The notes under the pieces were generated by a model, which was not told where the DNA came from, searched no databases, and was given only the letters and a program-made list of their open reading frames with translations. 64,000 bases of DNA from Arcanobacterium canis. Its GTDB lineage: Bacteria; Actinomycetota; Actinomycetes; Actinomycetales; Actinomycetaceae. Below, piece by piece: positions 52,770 through 60,329 of this stretch. The stretch lies in assembly GCF_029625435.1 (NCBI RefSeq), contig NZ_CP121208.1:1054001-1118000 (forward strand), read 5' to 3'. Position numbers and translations under genes: made by a program. Position 1 is the first letter of the stretch. The number at the start of each line of letters is the position of its first letter.

Positions 52770-54580
52770 GAGGCGGCCGTGGAGCAGCAGCTCCAGATTC
52801 GAAAGCACGCGATACCCTTGGCGCTCTCAAACGCCTCACACGTATGCTCGGCAATGAAAAAGCACGAATCATCGCACTATCGATTTTGATCCTTGCATCC
52901 GTAGTCAGCCAAGTTTTCGCGCCTGTCTTACTCGGTGCAGGAACGGACATCGTCGTCGATGGGATGAAAAACGGCGCGGGCGTGGACTTTTCCGCCCTCG
53001 GATACACGCTAGCCCTCGTCATTGGACTCTACGTTTTCTCTGCGGTGACAAACTTTGTCGGTGGCGCCCTCATTCGCGTGACGATTCAGAACCTCGGCAA
53101 ACGACTTCGTTCTGAGGCTCAGTCGAAAATCGATCGGCTCTCCCTGAAATGGATCGATGCCCAACAGCGTGGCGATCTCCTCTCACGCGTGACCAACGAT
53201 ATTGACAACATCACCCAAACATTGATGCAAACTTTCAATAACCTGTTGTCATCTATTTTTGCTCTCATCGGCATCCTCGCTGTGATGTTCACCCTGTCGT
53301 GGTCACTGTCACTAGCTGCTCTCGCGGTCTACCCATTGGGGATGGTGGCAACGATTGTCATCATGAAACGCGCCAAGCCTCAATTCAGCAAACAATGGCA
53401 CGCAATGGGCGATGTCTCAGCGATCGTCGAAGAATCATTTACCGGTGCCGACGTCGTCACTTCGTTCAATCTGCAGGACGAGTTCGACCGAGTGTTCGAC
53501 GAATCGAACGACAAGCTTTTCCAGGCCAGTTACCGCGGACAAGCGCTCTCGCAGCTCACACAACCCGTGATGGGATTCGTATCAAATCTGTCATTCGTCG
53601 TTGTGGCAATTTACGGCGGATTTCAGGTCATCACCGGTCAAGTAACCATCGGCGGCATCCAGGCGCTCATCCAATACACTCGCCAGCTTAATCAACCGGT
53701 CGCTCAAGTGGCATCGATGGCCAACCTCCTCCAATCTGGTGCCGCCTCAGGCGAACGCATTTTTGATTTCCTCGATACGTCAGAAATGGACCGCGATACG
53801 GACGCGGCCTACACCGATCTTGTCGATGTTAACCACCGACGCGGCGAAATCGTCTTCCACGATGTCCACTTCGGCTACGAGCCGGAAACACCTGTGATTC
53901 GCGGGCTAAACCTCACTGTGCGCCCAGGACAACAAGTCGCCATTGTGGGGCCAACAGGTGCCGGAAAAACAACCCTGGTGAATTTGCTCATGCGCTTCTA
54001 TGAAATTGACTCCGGGCAAATCACGATCGATGGCGTATCAACACGTGACTTTACAAAAGATTCATTGCGTCAACGCATCGGCATGGTCCTTCAAGATACG
54101 TGGCTCTTCGAGGGAACCATCGAAGAAAATATTGCTTACGGTCGTGATGGCGCAACTCACGCCGACGTCGTCGCAAGTGCCCGCGCCACCGGCATCGATA
54201 GATTGGTTGCGCAACTTCCCCACGGGTATGACACACGTATTGACGACGAAGGAAACAACATTTCCGCTGGTGAAAAGCAACTTTTAACAATTGCGCGCGC
54301 CTATATCTCTGACCCGTCAGTGTTGATTTTGGACGAGGCAACATCGAGTGTCGATACGCGAACCGAGATGCTTGTTCAAAAAGCCATGAATGAGTTACGC
54401 ACAGGACGAACATCATTCGTTATCGCACACCGGCTCTCCACTATCCGCGACGCTGACCTGATCATCGTCATGGTCGAGGGTGATGTGGTGGAGATGGGCA
54501 ATCATGACCAGCTGCTCGCAGCAAAAGGTGCGTACTGGGATCTCTACCAGTCACAATTTGCCGGCTCCCCTCGTGATTGA
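52766..54580 (+). CDS. ABC exporter half-transporter with canonical Walker B
   Basis: 604 residues. A Gly/Arg-rich N-terminus (RGGRGAAAPDSKARD) precedes six membrane helices and an ATP-binding domain: Walker A GPTGAGKTT, Walker B LILDEATSS (catalytic Glu intact) and H-loop AHRLST. Its signature is altered to SAGEKQ. Combined with the preceding subunit, site 2 is fully canonical and site 1 is degenerate on both faces. Such heterodimers export drugs, lipids or peptides; the substrate is unknown. The start overlaps the upstream stop, with AGAGGAGG before it. Confidence 0.93.
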   Translation: MRGGRGAAAPDSKARDTLGALKRLTRMLGNEKARIIALSILILASVVSQVFAPVLLGAGTDIVVDGMKNGAGVDFSALGYTLALVIGLYVFSAVTNFVGGALIRVTIQNLGKRLRSEAQSKIDRLSLKWIDAQQRGDLLSRVTNDIDNITQTLMQTFNNLLSSIFALIGILAVMFTLSWSLSLAALAVYPLGMVATIVIMKRAKPQFSKQWHAMGDVSAIVEESFTGADVVTSFNLQDEFDRVFDESNDKLFQASYRGQALSQLTQPVMGFVSNLSFVVVAIYGGFQVITGQVTIGGIQALIQYTRQLNQPVAQVASMANLLQSGAASGERIFDFLDTSEMDRDTDAAYTDLVDVNHRRGEIVFHDVHFGYEPETPVIRGLNLTVRPGQQVAIVGPTGAGKTTLVNLLMRFYEIDSGQITIDGVSTRDFTKDSLRQRIGMVLQDTWLFEGTIEENIAYGRDGATHADVVASARATGIDRLVAQLPHGYDTRIDDEGNNISAGEKQLLTIARAYISDPSVLILDEATSSVDTRTEMLVQKAMNELRTGRTSFVIAHRLSTIRDADLIIVMVEGDVVEMGNHDQLLAAKGAYWDLYQSQFAGSPRD

Positions 54581-54606
54581 AAACCGCGGGATTCTCAATC
54601 ACGAGG
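54569..54606. terminator. Bidirectional terminator between ABC and yciO genes
   Basis: Perfect 12-bp stem CCTCGTGATTGA (54569-54580) with 54595-54606, 14-nt loop. Its left arm includes the stop codon of the ABC gene, and it sits 5 bp from the end of the convergent yciO gene. Confidence 0.65.
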
Positions 54607-54610
54607 CAGC

Positions 54611-55237
54611 TCATTCACGGATAAACATCGACAGATCGCCGGCTCCCTCGCGCAAAATTGTTGCTTGACCCGATGACAAATCAATAACCGACGTCGGACG
54701 TGGTTCATCGATGTCACCATCGATCACTAGATCTACCCGATCACCGAGCTCATCTTGTACTCGCCATCCTTCAGTGAGGAGTTCATCGCTTCCTGGGAGA
54801 ATAAGCGTCGAGGAAATGAGGGCCTCCCCCATGCCCGCCAGAATAGTTTGGGTGATGTGGTGGCGAGGGATTCGAGCCCCGACTGTGGATTTTTTGGAGT
54901 TGAGAGATATTTTTGGAACCTCTTTAGTGCCTTTAAAAATAAAAGTGTAGGGACCGGGCGTGAGCGATTTGACCAGTCGGAAGAATCGGTTGTCAACGAT
55001 GACAAGGTTTCCTAACTGCGCAAAGTCATGGCATAGCAGAGTGAAATGGTGGTTTTCTCCCACACCACGGATCTGTCGGATGCGCTCAAGCCCCTCCTTG
55101 TTTCCCATTGTGCATACGAGCGCATACCCAGAGTCTGTCGGCATCGCGATAACACCCGAACCACGAAGACGATCGACAACTTTTGACACAAGGCGTTCTT
55201 GAGGATTGTCAGGATGAATTTCAACTAGGCGCGACAT
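54611..55237 (-). CDS. yciO: YciO-type L-threonylcarbamoyladenylate synthase-like protein
   Basis: 208 residues. The start SRLVEIHPDNPQERLV and MPTDSGYALVCTMGN, HHFTLLCHDF, GPYTFIFKGTKEVPK and STLILPGSDE follow E. coli YciO closely. The YrdC/Sua5 fold makes threonylcarbamoyl-AMP for tRNA t6A; the YciO branch has unsettled activity. ATG 55237 has AAAGGAAAG 4 nt upstream; the longer frame overlaps the divergent small gene and is rejected. Confidence 0.92.
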   Translation of the reverse strand: MSRLVEIHPDNPQERLVSKVVDRLRGSGVIAMPTDSGYALVCTMGNKEGLERIRQIRGVGENHHFTLLCHDFAQLGNLVIVDNRFFRLVKSLTPGPYTFIFKGTKEVPKISLNSKKSTVGARIPRHHITQTILAGMGEALISSTLILPGSDELLTEGWRVQDELGDRVDLVIDGDIDEPRPTSVIDLSSGQATILREGAGDLSMFIRE

Positions 55238-55311
55238 TGCTTTCCTTTCATCAGATACCTCTACATTACTCGGTTTTACGAAGCCTAGCTCGCGTGCAAT
55301 AGAATGTTGAT

Positions 55312-55737
55312 ATGGAACAAGCAATGTCACGAGTTCGCCTCGCTTTTAAGCAATCTGCCCCAGAAATTGAGGATGCAGAGCTCATTCTTAAAGCTCGTCT
55401 TGTTGAGGATCTCGGTCTTGACACACTTGCCAAATGGCAAGTGGCATATGCAATTGAGAGGATAGCTCGGGTTGAGCTCCTTGATTCGCAGATCGATCAT
55501 GCTGCCACTGTCAAAGATTTTGTTGCACTTGCAGTTTCTGATGCTCCACTTCCACAAGAAATTCAGGCATCAGCGAACTCGGATCAAGAAGACTGCGGCA
55601 ATACTTCTCTTCCGTCGGTACCCCGTGACATTGCTGGCACGTCTGAGCACACCGACGACAGCAATGTTTCGCCAGGTCAAACAGCCGAAAATCTGGAAAA
55701 AGAACTTGCAAATTTAGCAGACTTCTTTAAGCGTTAA
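55312..55737 (+). CDS. Small acyl-carrier-protein-like protein with Thr at the carrier site
   Basis: 141 residues. Residues about 30-75 read like an acyl carrier protein: LVEDLGLDTLAKWQVAYAIE then a helix ending VKDFVALA. The canonical D-S-L at which phosphopantetheine attaches is D-T-L here, so the usual prosthetic group may not be added. The C-terminal half (about 80-125) is acidic, Ser/Thr-rich and probably disordered, ending in a short helix (LEKELANLADFFKR). There is no strong ribosome site; ATG 55312 or the next Met may be used. It diverges from yciO. The role is unknown. Confidence 0.65.
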   Translation: MEQAMSRVRLAFKQSAPEIEDAELILKARLVEDLGLDTLAKWQVAYAIERIARVELLDSQIDHAATVKDFVALAVSDAPLPQEIQASANSDQEDCGNTSLPSVPRDIAGTSEHTDDSNVSPGQTAENLEKELANLADFFKR

Positions 55738-55743
55738 TGTCAA

Positions 55744-56043
55744 GGCGAACGCATGGGTAGTACTACCCATGGTGAAGGCTTTGTGCAGATCATGAGGTCA
55801 TCGATATGCTTATTTTGTCGCAAACGGAAGAGCGAAAGAGACATCTCCCGGTTGTCTGTCCGGGGCTTTGACATCTCACCGTCATGACAGATGTCTCGAT
55901 TCAGACGCAGGTCTTGTGTGCGTGGATCTGTGTCTGTTTCTCGCGATCACGCGAGAAAGGCAGCAGCTGAATGTGCGTTAAACAGCTGCTGTTCGCCGAT
56001 CGCGCCTTTGAGAGGGGCATCTCACTACTGCCCCTCTCAAAGG
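55744..56043. ncRNA. Candidate structured non-coding RNA (strand unresolved)
   Basis: The 416-bp gap 55738-56153 has no credible reading frame but carries a chain of perfect inverted repeats. They are: GGCGAAC (55744-55750) closing with GTTCGCC (55991-55997); a 20-bp palindrome (55752-55771); GAGACATCT (55838-55846) with 55889-55897, enclosing CCCGG/CCGGG (55847-55851, 55860-55864) and TGAC/GTCA; TTTCTCGCG (55937-55945) with 55950-55958; CAGCAGCTG (55961-55969) with 55983-55991; and a 15-bp stem (56005-56019 with 56029-56043). A possible + strand promoter TTGTGC-N18-TATGCT lies at 55781-55810. No known RNA family was recognised (not tmRNA, SRP or RNase P). Confidence 0.4.
55752..55771. promoter_or_regulatory. 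20-bp perfect palindrome
   Basis: CATGGGTAGTACTACCCATG, self-complementary over its full length with no spacer, 14 bp after the stop of the carrier-like gene. The lack of a loop suits a dimeric protein-binding site as well as a hairpin with a 4-nt loop. Confidence 0.45.
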
Positions 56044-56080
56044 GCAGGTGATGGGGAATATCAACAACTCCCAGAAAAAT

Positions 56081-56114
56081 GAGTGGCTAGTCGATCACCA
56101 CCGACTGGCCACTC
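56081..56114 (-). terminator. Terminator of the DUF3145 gene
   Basis: 13-bp stem (56081-56093 with 56102-56114, one G-T pair). On the - strand it is followed at once by ATTTTTCTGG, giving a T-run, and it starts 40 bp past the DUF3145 stop. It should block transcription from entering the hairpin-rich region beyond. Confidence 0.8.
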
Positions 56115-56153
56115 AATCATGATATTTGCGCGGAGGCAGCACATCACATCTTG

Positions 56154-56660
56154 TTAACCGACTCGATGGAGCCAGCGCACAGGTGCTCCAGCTCCGGCGT
56201 AGCGGAAGACTTCTAGCTCATCATCCCATGCTTGTCCCAGAGCAATGTCAAGAAGTCTGCGAAGTTCATCGGCATCGCCAGCCGAATTCTCGATTGCAGC
56301 CCGGATACGGTTCTCAGGAACGACAACGTTTCCTAGCTGATCTGTCTGCGCATAGAAAATACCGAGACCAGGCGTGTGCGACCAACGACCACCGTCGGAA
56401 ATCTGGGACGGCTCCTCGGTGATTTCAAAGCGTAAATGTTCCCATCCTCCTAGGGCTGAGGCAAGCATCGCACCCATGCCAACTTCGCCAACCCAGGAGA
56501 CCTCTGCGCGGTTCATTTGTGGCAGGGCAGGTTGCTTCGTCCACTCGAAATGGACGGGATATCCAAGCACGCTAGTGACCGCCCATTCAACGTGAGGTTG
56601 AACAGCCGGTGTGACCGAATGAATGAAGATGACACCACGAGTGGTGTGTTTGTTTTTCAC
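56154..56660 (-). CDS. DUF3145 family protein
   Basis: 168 residues, soluble. The start TTRGVIFIHSVTPAVQPHVEWAV and the blocks AEVSWVGEVGMGA, RFEITEEPS and WSHTPGLGIFYAQTDQ, ending in FRYAGAGAPVRWLHRVG, identify the actinobacterial DUF3145 family, whose function is unknown. AGGAGGTCACAG precedes ATG 56660. It lies 195 bp downstream of def on the same strand; the gap contains nested inverted repeats. It has its own terminator. Confidence 0.9.
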   Translation of the reverse strand: MKNKHTTRGVIFIHSVTPAVQPHVEWAVTSVLGYPVHFEWTKQPALPQMNRAEVSWVGEVGMGAMLASALGGWEHLRFEITEEPSQISDGGRWSHTPGLGIFYAQTDQLGNVVVPENRIRAAIENSAGDADELRRLLDIALGQAWDDELEVFRYAGAGAPVRWLHRVG

Positions 56661-56855
56661 TGTGACCTCCTCTAAGTGAAATTCCCCTTAACACTTCAAG
56701 GCGTCACATAGTCAAGAATGCCACAATTGAGGTCCGAAGTCACCCTAATTACAGCGCTTCCTCTCGCGTTACCAAGAGCAGTAACAATTGCAAAATACGG
56801 AATACGTAAGAGCGCTGGGCGGCTGCATGTCGAGTAAGAATGACCTCAATAATTC

Positions 56856-57344
56856 TCATGAGAACTTTCTGATTTCTGCGAGCGCTTTCTTGCGAGTCTT
56901 TCGATCGAGACGATCAATGTAGAGGTGACCGTCGAGGTGGTCCACTTCATGCTGGATGAGTCGTCCCCAGATTTCTTCGCCTTCAATGACAACCTTGTTG
57001 CCATCGAGGTCTATCCCCTCTGCCTTGGCATACCAGGCACGCTCGCAGGGGAACCACAGTTCAGGAACTGAGAGGCAGCCTTCATCACCATCTTGGTACT
57101 CCTCAGTGGAGACCTCGACAATTTCAGGGTTGAGGATGTATCCGCGCTGACCATCGATATTCCATGAGAATGCCCGATACGACACACCGATCTGGTTCGC
57201 AGCCAAACCAGCACGGCCAGGTTCATTCACAGTTTCCATGAGATCACCAACCAATGCTCGGATGCCGGGAGTAATTTCTGTGATCGGTTCACACTTCGTA
57301 CGCAGAACAGGATCACCAATAATTCGAATATCGCGATAAGCCAT
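56856..57344 (-). CDS. def: Peptide deformylase
   Basis: 162 residues. It removes the formyl group from the initiator methionine, upstream of the action of methionine aminopeptidase (map at 21.3 kb). All three motifs are present: GLAANQIG (46-53), EGCLSVP with metal-binding C90, and HEVDH (H132, E133, H136). The VDHLDG ending is the family form. It lies directly downstream of tRNA-Asn and its terminator on the same strand. Confidence 0.96.
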   Translation of the reverse strand: MAYRDIRIIGDPVLRTKCEPITEITPGIRALVGDLMETVNEPGRAGLAANQIGVSYRAFSWNIDGQRGYILNPEIVEVSTEEYQDGDEGCLSVPELWFPCERAWYAKAEGIDLDGNKVVIEGEEIWGRLIQHEVDHLDGHLYIDRLDRKTRKKALAEIRKFS

Positions 57345-57377
57345 GCGACAAGTTTAGCGCCCGCGACGCAGGTAACA

Positions 57378-57414
57378 AAAAGGAAAACCTCGGCTTTGCC
57401 GAGGTTTTCCTTTT
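57378..57414. terminator. Terminator of tRNA-Asn
   Basis: Perfect 17-bp stem (57378-57394 with 57398-57414; AAAAGGAAAACCTCGGC) with a TTT loop. On the - strand it starts 3 bases after the tRNA end and is followed by TTTTGTTACC; the A/T ends make it work in both directions. Confidence 0.92.
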
Positions 57415-57417
57415 CTG

Positions 57418-57489
57418 CTCCCGCGACTGGATTCGAACCAGTGACCGTCCGATTAACAGTCGGATGCTCTACCACTGAGCTACGCGGGA
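57418..57489 (-). tRNA. tRNA-Asn (anticodon GTT)
   Basis: 72 nt on the - strand. The acceptor TCCCGCG pairs with CGCGGGA, D-arm GCTCAGTGGTAGAGC, anticodon loop CTGTTAA with GTT, and T-arm CTGGTTCGAATCCAG. CCA is not encoded. A strong terminator follows immediately. Confidence 0.96.
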
Positions 57490-57586
57490 TCGCAACGAGT
57501 AATAGTTTAGCGACTTTTTATTCGGATGACAAAATGAATAATCGCGACTTTTTGGCTTAAATACGCCACCTGTGTCGCACGTCACT

Positions 57587-58090
57587 CTACAGATTTTTGG
57601 AGAGCGGTAAACCGACAGCTTCGCGAAGTTCAGTTTCCACATCATTCAACGCATCGATATCACTTGCTGGCACCTGTCCTCGTGTGAGAATTTCGGTGAA
57701 GAGTTCCTCATGACCATTTCGGCGCACCTGCCCTCGCGCAACACTTCCACTCGGGAGTTCTCTGACAACCTGGTAAATAACAGATCTGTCGATACGCTCA
57801 CGAACCATCGTCACTACACTGTGGTCCGAACCGTCAACAAGTTGGAGCGTAAGCGGGGCTGTTTGTCCCCGTTCCGTTAGGACGAGGATAAGCTCTAACT
57901 TTTCCTCGTTCCAGCGACCGTATTCGAATTCGCTCCACTCAAATACTTCCTGCGATGTCTCGCTCACAATCGCCATCATCGTCGGCCATGCTGCAACCCA
58001 TCGTCCATCTGCCAATGGGGCGGCCGACGTCGGCCTCTGAGGAAAAACTTTTTCGATAAACGAAGGAATATTTTCACGCCTGAACATCAC
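57587..58090 (-). CDS. Hypothetical cytoplasmic protein
   Basis: 167 residues with no signal peptide or membrane segment. It has alternating strands in the first half (RWVAAWPTMMAIVSETSQEVFEWSEFEYGRW, ELILVLTERGQTAPLTLQLVDG) and helices later (VVTMVRERIDRSVIYQVV, DIDALNDVETELREAVG). This layout resembles small actinobacterial proteins with a PH-like or beta-barrel start, but no family is recognised. Its start overlaps the stop of the 79-residue membrane protein by 4 nt, so the two are coupled. Confidence 0.75.
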   Translation of the reverse strand: MMFRRENIPSFIEKVFPQRPTSAAPLADGRWVAAWPTMMAIVSETSQEVFEWSEFEYGRWNEEKLELILVLTERGQTAPLTLQLVDGSDHSVVTMVRERIDRSVIYQVVRELPSGSVARGQVRRNGHEELFTEILTRGQVPASDIDALNDVETELREAVGLPLSKNL

Positions 58091-58326
58091 ACCACCTCCC
58101 AGTTCTGGCTATAAGAGACCGCAGAGTTTGTGTGCGAACGCTTTTCTGATATCGCTCGCCCAGAGAAGAAACCAAAAATCAGTGTGACTATTGCGAGCAC
58201 TCCAAAAATAGCGAAGATGAGGCGCTGTTGTTTTTTAAATTTCGCAGCGTCCTCCTCCGACAGATTTTCTTTTGCTTGACGATACTGTTCTCGAAGATTC
58301 TTCGGCGGGGTCGGCTCGTTGCTCAT
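58087..58326 (-). CDS. Small single-pass membrane protein
   Basis: 79 residues: a charged N-terminal helix (LREQYRQAKENLSEEDAAKFKKQQ), one membrane segment (LIFAIFGVLAIVTLIFGFFSG, about 36-56) and a short polar tail. GGAGAGATAT precedes the ATG. It is coupled to the next gene downstream by a 4-nt overlap. No function can be inferred. Confidence 0.75.
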   Translation of the reverse strand: MSNEPTPPKNLREQYRQAKENLSEEDAAKFKKQQRLIFAIFGVLAIVTLIFGFFSGRAISEKRSHTNSAVSYSQNWEVV

Positions 58327-58358
58327 ATATCTCTCCTTGTCAGTCGATATTTCCCACC

Positions 58359-59150
58359 TTACCGTGTCTCTTCGCTACGAGTGAGGACAGCTTCCGCTTC
58401 CGTAACACGCAATGTTTTCCCCCGAGCAAGCGTATAGGCGTGAGTGCCGAGCCTCCGTGACTCTCCCCCGACACTAACGTCAACTACCCATTCGATCTTT
58501 ACTGAGGGCATATAGTTCCCGGGTGTCGAATAAGGCCAATGCGCATCTCCCCGTGGCCATGTTCCACCTGGATTCTCAGTAGAGAATTGGCGGCCGTCAC
58601 CAAGATCCCACGTATAGCCAATAGGCTGAGCGCGCAAGCGAACAGAAACTCCGAGAACGGAAACTGTTTTCTCTAAGGCACGCGCTGTTGTGGAAAAGTA
58701 AACGTCTTTATTCACTAGTGCATTACGGGCGGGTTGCCAGGTAATCTTGCCTGGTTGAAGAAATTCAACTACTCGGGCATTGAGATATTGAACCACGTCA
58801 TCGACGCTCGGCGATTTTGCACTCGCAACATCATCTCCGCATACCCTGCGAATTGTCTCTTCTGGGACTGCGTTGATACGCAATCTCCACAAGCATGAAT
58901 CTTCATCACGTCGTTGGACACCAGGGATTAGTGCAAGCGGATTATTTTCCCAACGCGCATCATGCACCAACTTTTCAAAACGGATCTGTGCCTCTGATTT
59001 CGGTACTGCATTTTTGCTATGTCTGACTCTTGGCCGAGTAACGGCACCTCGTAGATCGACATATACGGTACTGTCATTCGCAATATTCGCATCCCACTTT
59101 GGTACTTCAATGTGGAAGCAAGAGCATACGATAAGAAGTTCAGCAATCAT
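58359..59150 (-). CDS. Hypothetical protein with PKD-like segment
   Basis: 263 residues. The first 15 residues are hydrophobic (IAELLIVCSCFHIEV), a poor or atypical export signal. The middle has DSCLWRLRINAVPEETIRRVCGDD, and the later part YTWDLGDGRQFSTENPGG followed by WPYSTPGNYMPSVKIEW, which is a PKD-type pattern (WDLGDG, then Y-x-x-PG-x-Y). It begins by ATGA overlap with the lipoprotein gene upstream, so they form a pair. It is probably extracytoplasmic; no enzyme motif is seen. Confidence 0.72.
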   Translation of the reverse strand: MIAELLIVCSCFHIEVPKWDANIANDSTVYVDLRGAVTRPRVRHSKNAVPKSEAQIRFEKLVHDARWENNPLALIPGVQRRDEDSCLWRLRINAVPEETIRRVCGDDVASAKSPSVDDVVQYLNARVVEFLQPGKITWQPARNALVNKDVYFSTTARALEKTVSVLGVSVRLRAQPIGYTWDLGDGRQFSTENPGGTWPRGDAHWPYSTPGNYMPSVKIEWVVDVSVGGESRRLGTHAYTLARGKTLRVTEAEAVLTRSEETR

Positions 59151-59743
59151 TTTACATTCGTCCCGAAAGCTTCTGGCTTCGCAATACCCCACGAAACAAC
59201 ACGTATTTGCTTGCCATCTACTTCAACAGCAATCGTGACTGTGTGACTATCTGGTTTCAATGAGTGACTCTTTGTGGGTTCATATTCGGTATATTCTGAT
59301 CGATTAACAAGATAATCGAGCCTATACACATCTTCGTATTCTGAGGAATCAAACACAGCGCTTTTCTTTACCTCGAAATCGACCTTGGACCATTGGCCAG
59401 GTTTTGTTCGCTTAACCTCATCCCGAGTTTCATTACAAAACTTACATCCTTTAGCGCTTAGCTTCTCCCACAGCGAGGGATCTCTAGTAGCCATGGTGTA
59501 GCTGTACACCTTGAGTGCATAGCGGCCAAACGCCTCGAGATCTTGGCGAAGTTCACCCGTCGGAGTGAACTGAGGTTTGTCAACCTTCGGGCGTGGCGGA
59601 AGCGTATACGTCGGCGTCGGCGATGCTTTCGCTGCTGATGGGGATGTCGCGGAAGCTGATACCGAGGAGCCGGCACTGGGTGAGCCTGAGCAGGCGGCAG
59701 TGGCACAAAGCAAACAGATAATAGTGGCGAGTACTCTTTTCAT
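59147..59743 (-). CDS. DUF6318-like lipoprotein
   Basis: 198 residues. The signal peptide ends in lipobox TAAC (Cys18), followed by a Ser/Ala/Thr/Pro linker. The soluble domain begins LRQDLEAFGRYALKVYSYTMATRDPSLW and contains KGCKFCNE, a C-x2-C pair typical of the DUF6318 lipoproteins, which look like NTF2-fold proteins. The function is unknown. It overlaps the PKD-like gene, with which it is translated. It diverges from ybaK; the gap holds a DnaA-box-like site. Confidence 0.8.
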   Translation of the reverse strand: MKRVLATIICLLCATAACSGSPSAGSSVSASATSPSAAKASPTPTYTLPPRPKVDKPQFTPTGELRQDLEAFGRYALKVYSYTMATRDPSLWEKLSAKGCKFCNETRDEVKRTKPGQWSKVDFEVKKSAVFDSSEYEDVYRLDYLVNRSEYTEYEPTKSHSLKPDSHTVTIAVEVDGKQIRVVSWGIAKPEAFGTNVK

Positions 59744-59782
59744 ACCTCAACGCTAACAAAGCCGTTGTTTTCCAACGCAAAG

Positions 59783-59791
59783 TTATCCACA
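59783..59791 (+). other. Second DnaA-box-like sequence in a divergent promoter
   Basis: TTATCCACA within AAAGTTATCCACAGCCTG, 17 of 18 bases shared with the site at 11904-11921. It lies between the lipoprotein gene and ybaK. Both sites are followed by a TACAAT box on the + strand, at different distances. Confidence 0.35.
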
Positions 59792-59834
59792 GCCTGTGTC
59801 AACGACACATCGAAAACCGGCCTACAATAAGAGT

Positions 59835-60329
59835 ATGGCCAAGAAGAAAAACGGTGGAACCCCTGCAATCGATGTCCTTGTCAACACATCGACTTCACAT
59901 GAGATCTTCGAATACACCCACTCGCGACAAATGAGTGACGGGTACGCACTCGATACGGCTCAGATCCTCGGCGTTGATCCGGCAAGCGTTTTTAAAACCC
60001 TTCTTGCACTTGTCGATGGCAAGCCGACGGTCGCTGTTGTCCCGGCCAACCATCGTCTGAATCTCAAGTCACTGGCGAAAGCAGTACATGGCAAGCGGGC
60101 CGAGATGATGGACCCTGCGGCAGCTGAACGTCTGACAGGGTACGTCACGGGTGGGATCTCTCCGCTGGGCCAGCACAAAAGGCTCCCCACGGTGATCGAC
60201 GCCCACGCTCAAGAATTACCGCAAATGATTGTGTCTGGAGGCAAGCGGTCGATCTCCGTAGCACTCAACCCAACCGATCTCGCCTCCCTCACGCGAGCAG
60301 TATTTGCACCGATTATTGACCACGCTTAA
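59835..60329 (+). CDS. ybaK: Cys-tRNA(Pro) deacylase (YbaK family)
   Basis: 164 residues. It hydrolyses mischarged cysteinyl-tRNA(Pro). Family features are present: the start TPAIDVLVNTSTSHEIFEY, VFKTLLALVDGK with the conserved Lys, and GYVTGGISPLGQHKRLPTVID in the second half. The ribosome site is weak (AATAAGAGT); a TACAAT box at 59823-59828 close to the ATG at 59835 could mean a very short leader. The stop overlaps the convergent coiled-coil gene by 4 nt. Confidence 0.93.
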   Translation: MAKKKNGGTPAIDVLVNTSTSHEIFEYTHSRQMSDGYALDTAQILGVDPASVFKTLLALVDGKPTVAVVPANHRLNLKSLAKAVHGKRAEMMDPAAAERLTGYVTGGISPLGQHKRLPTVIDAHAQELPQMIVSGGKRSISVALNPTDLASLTRAVFAPIIDHA

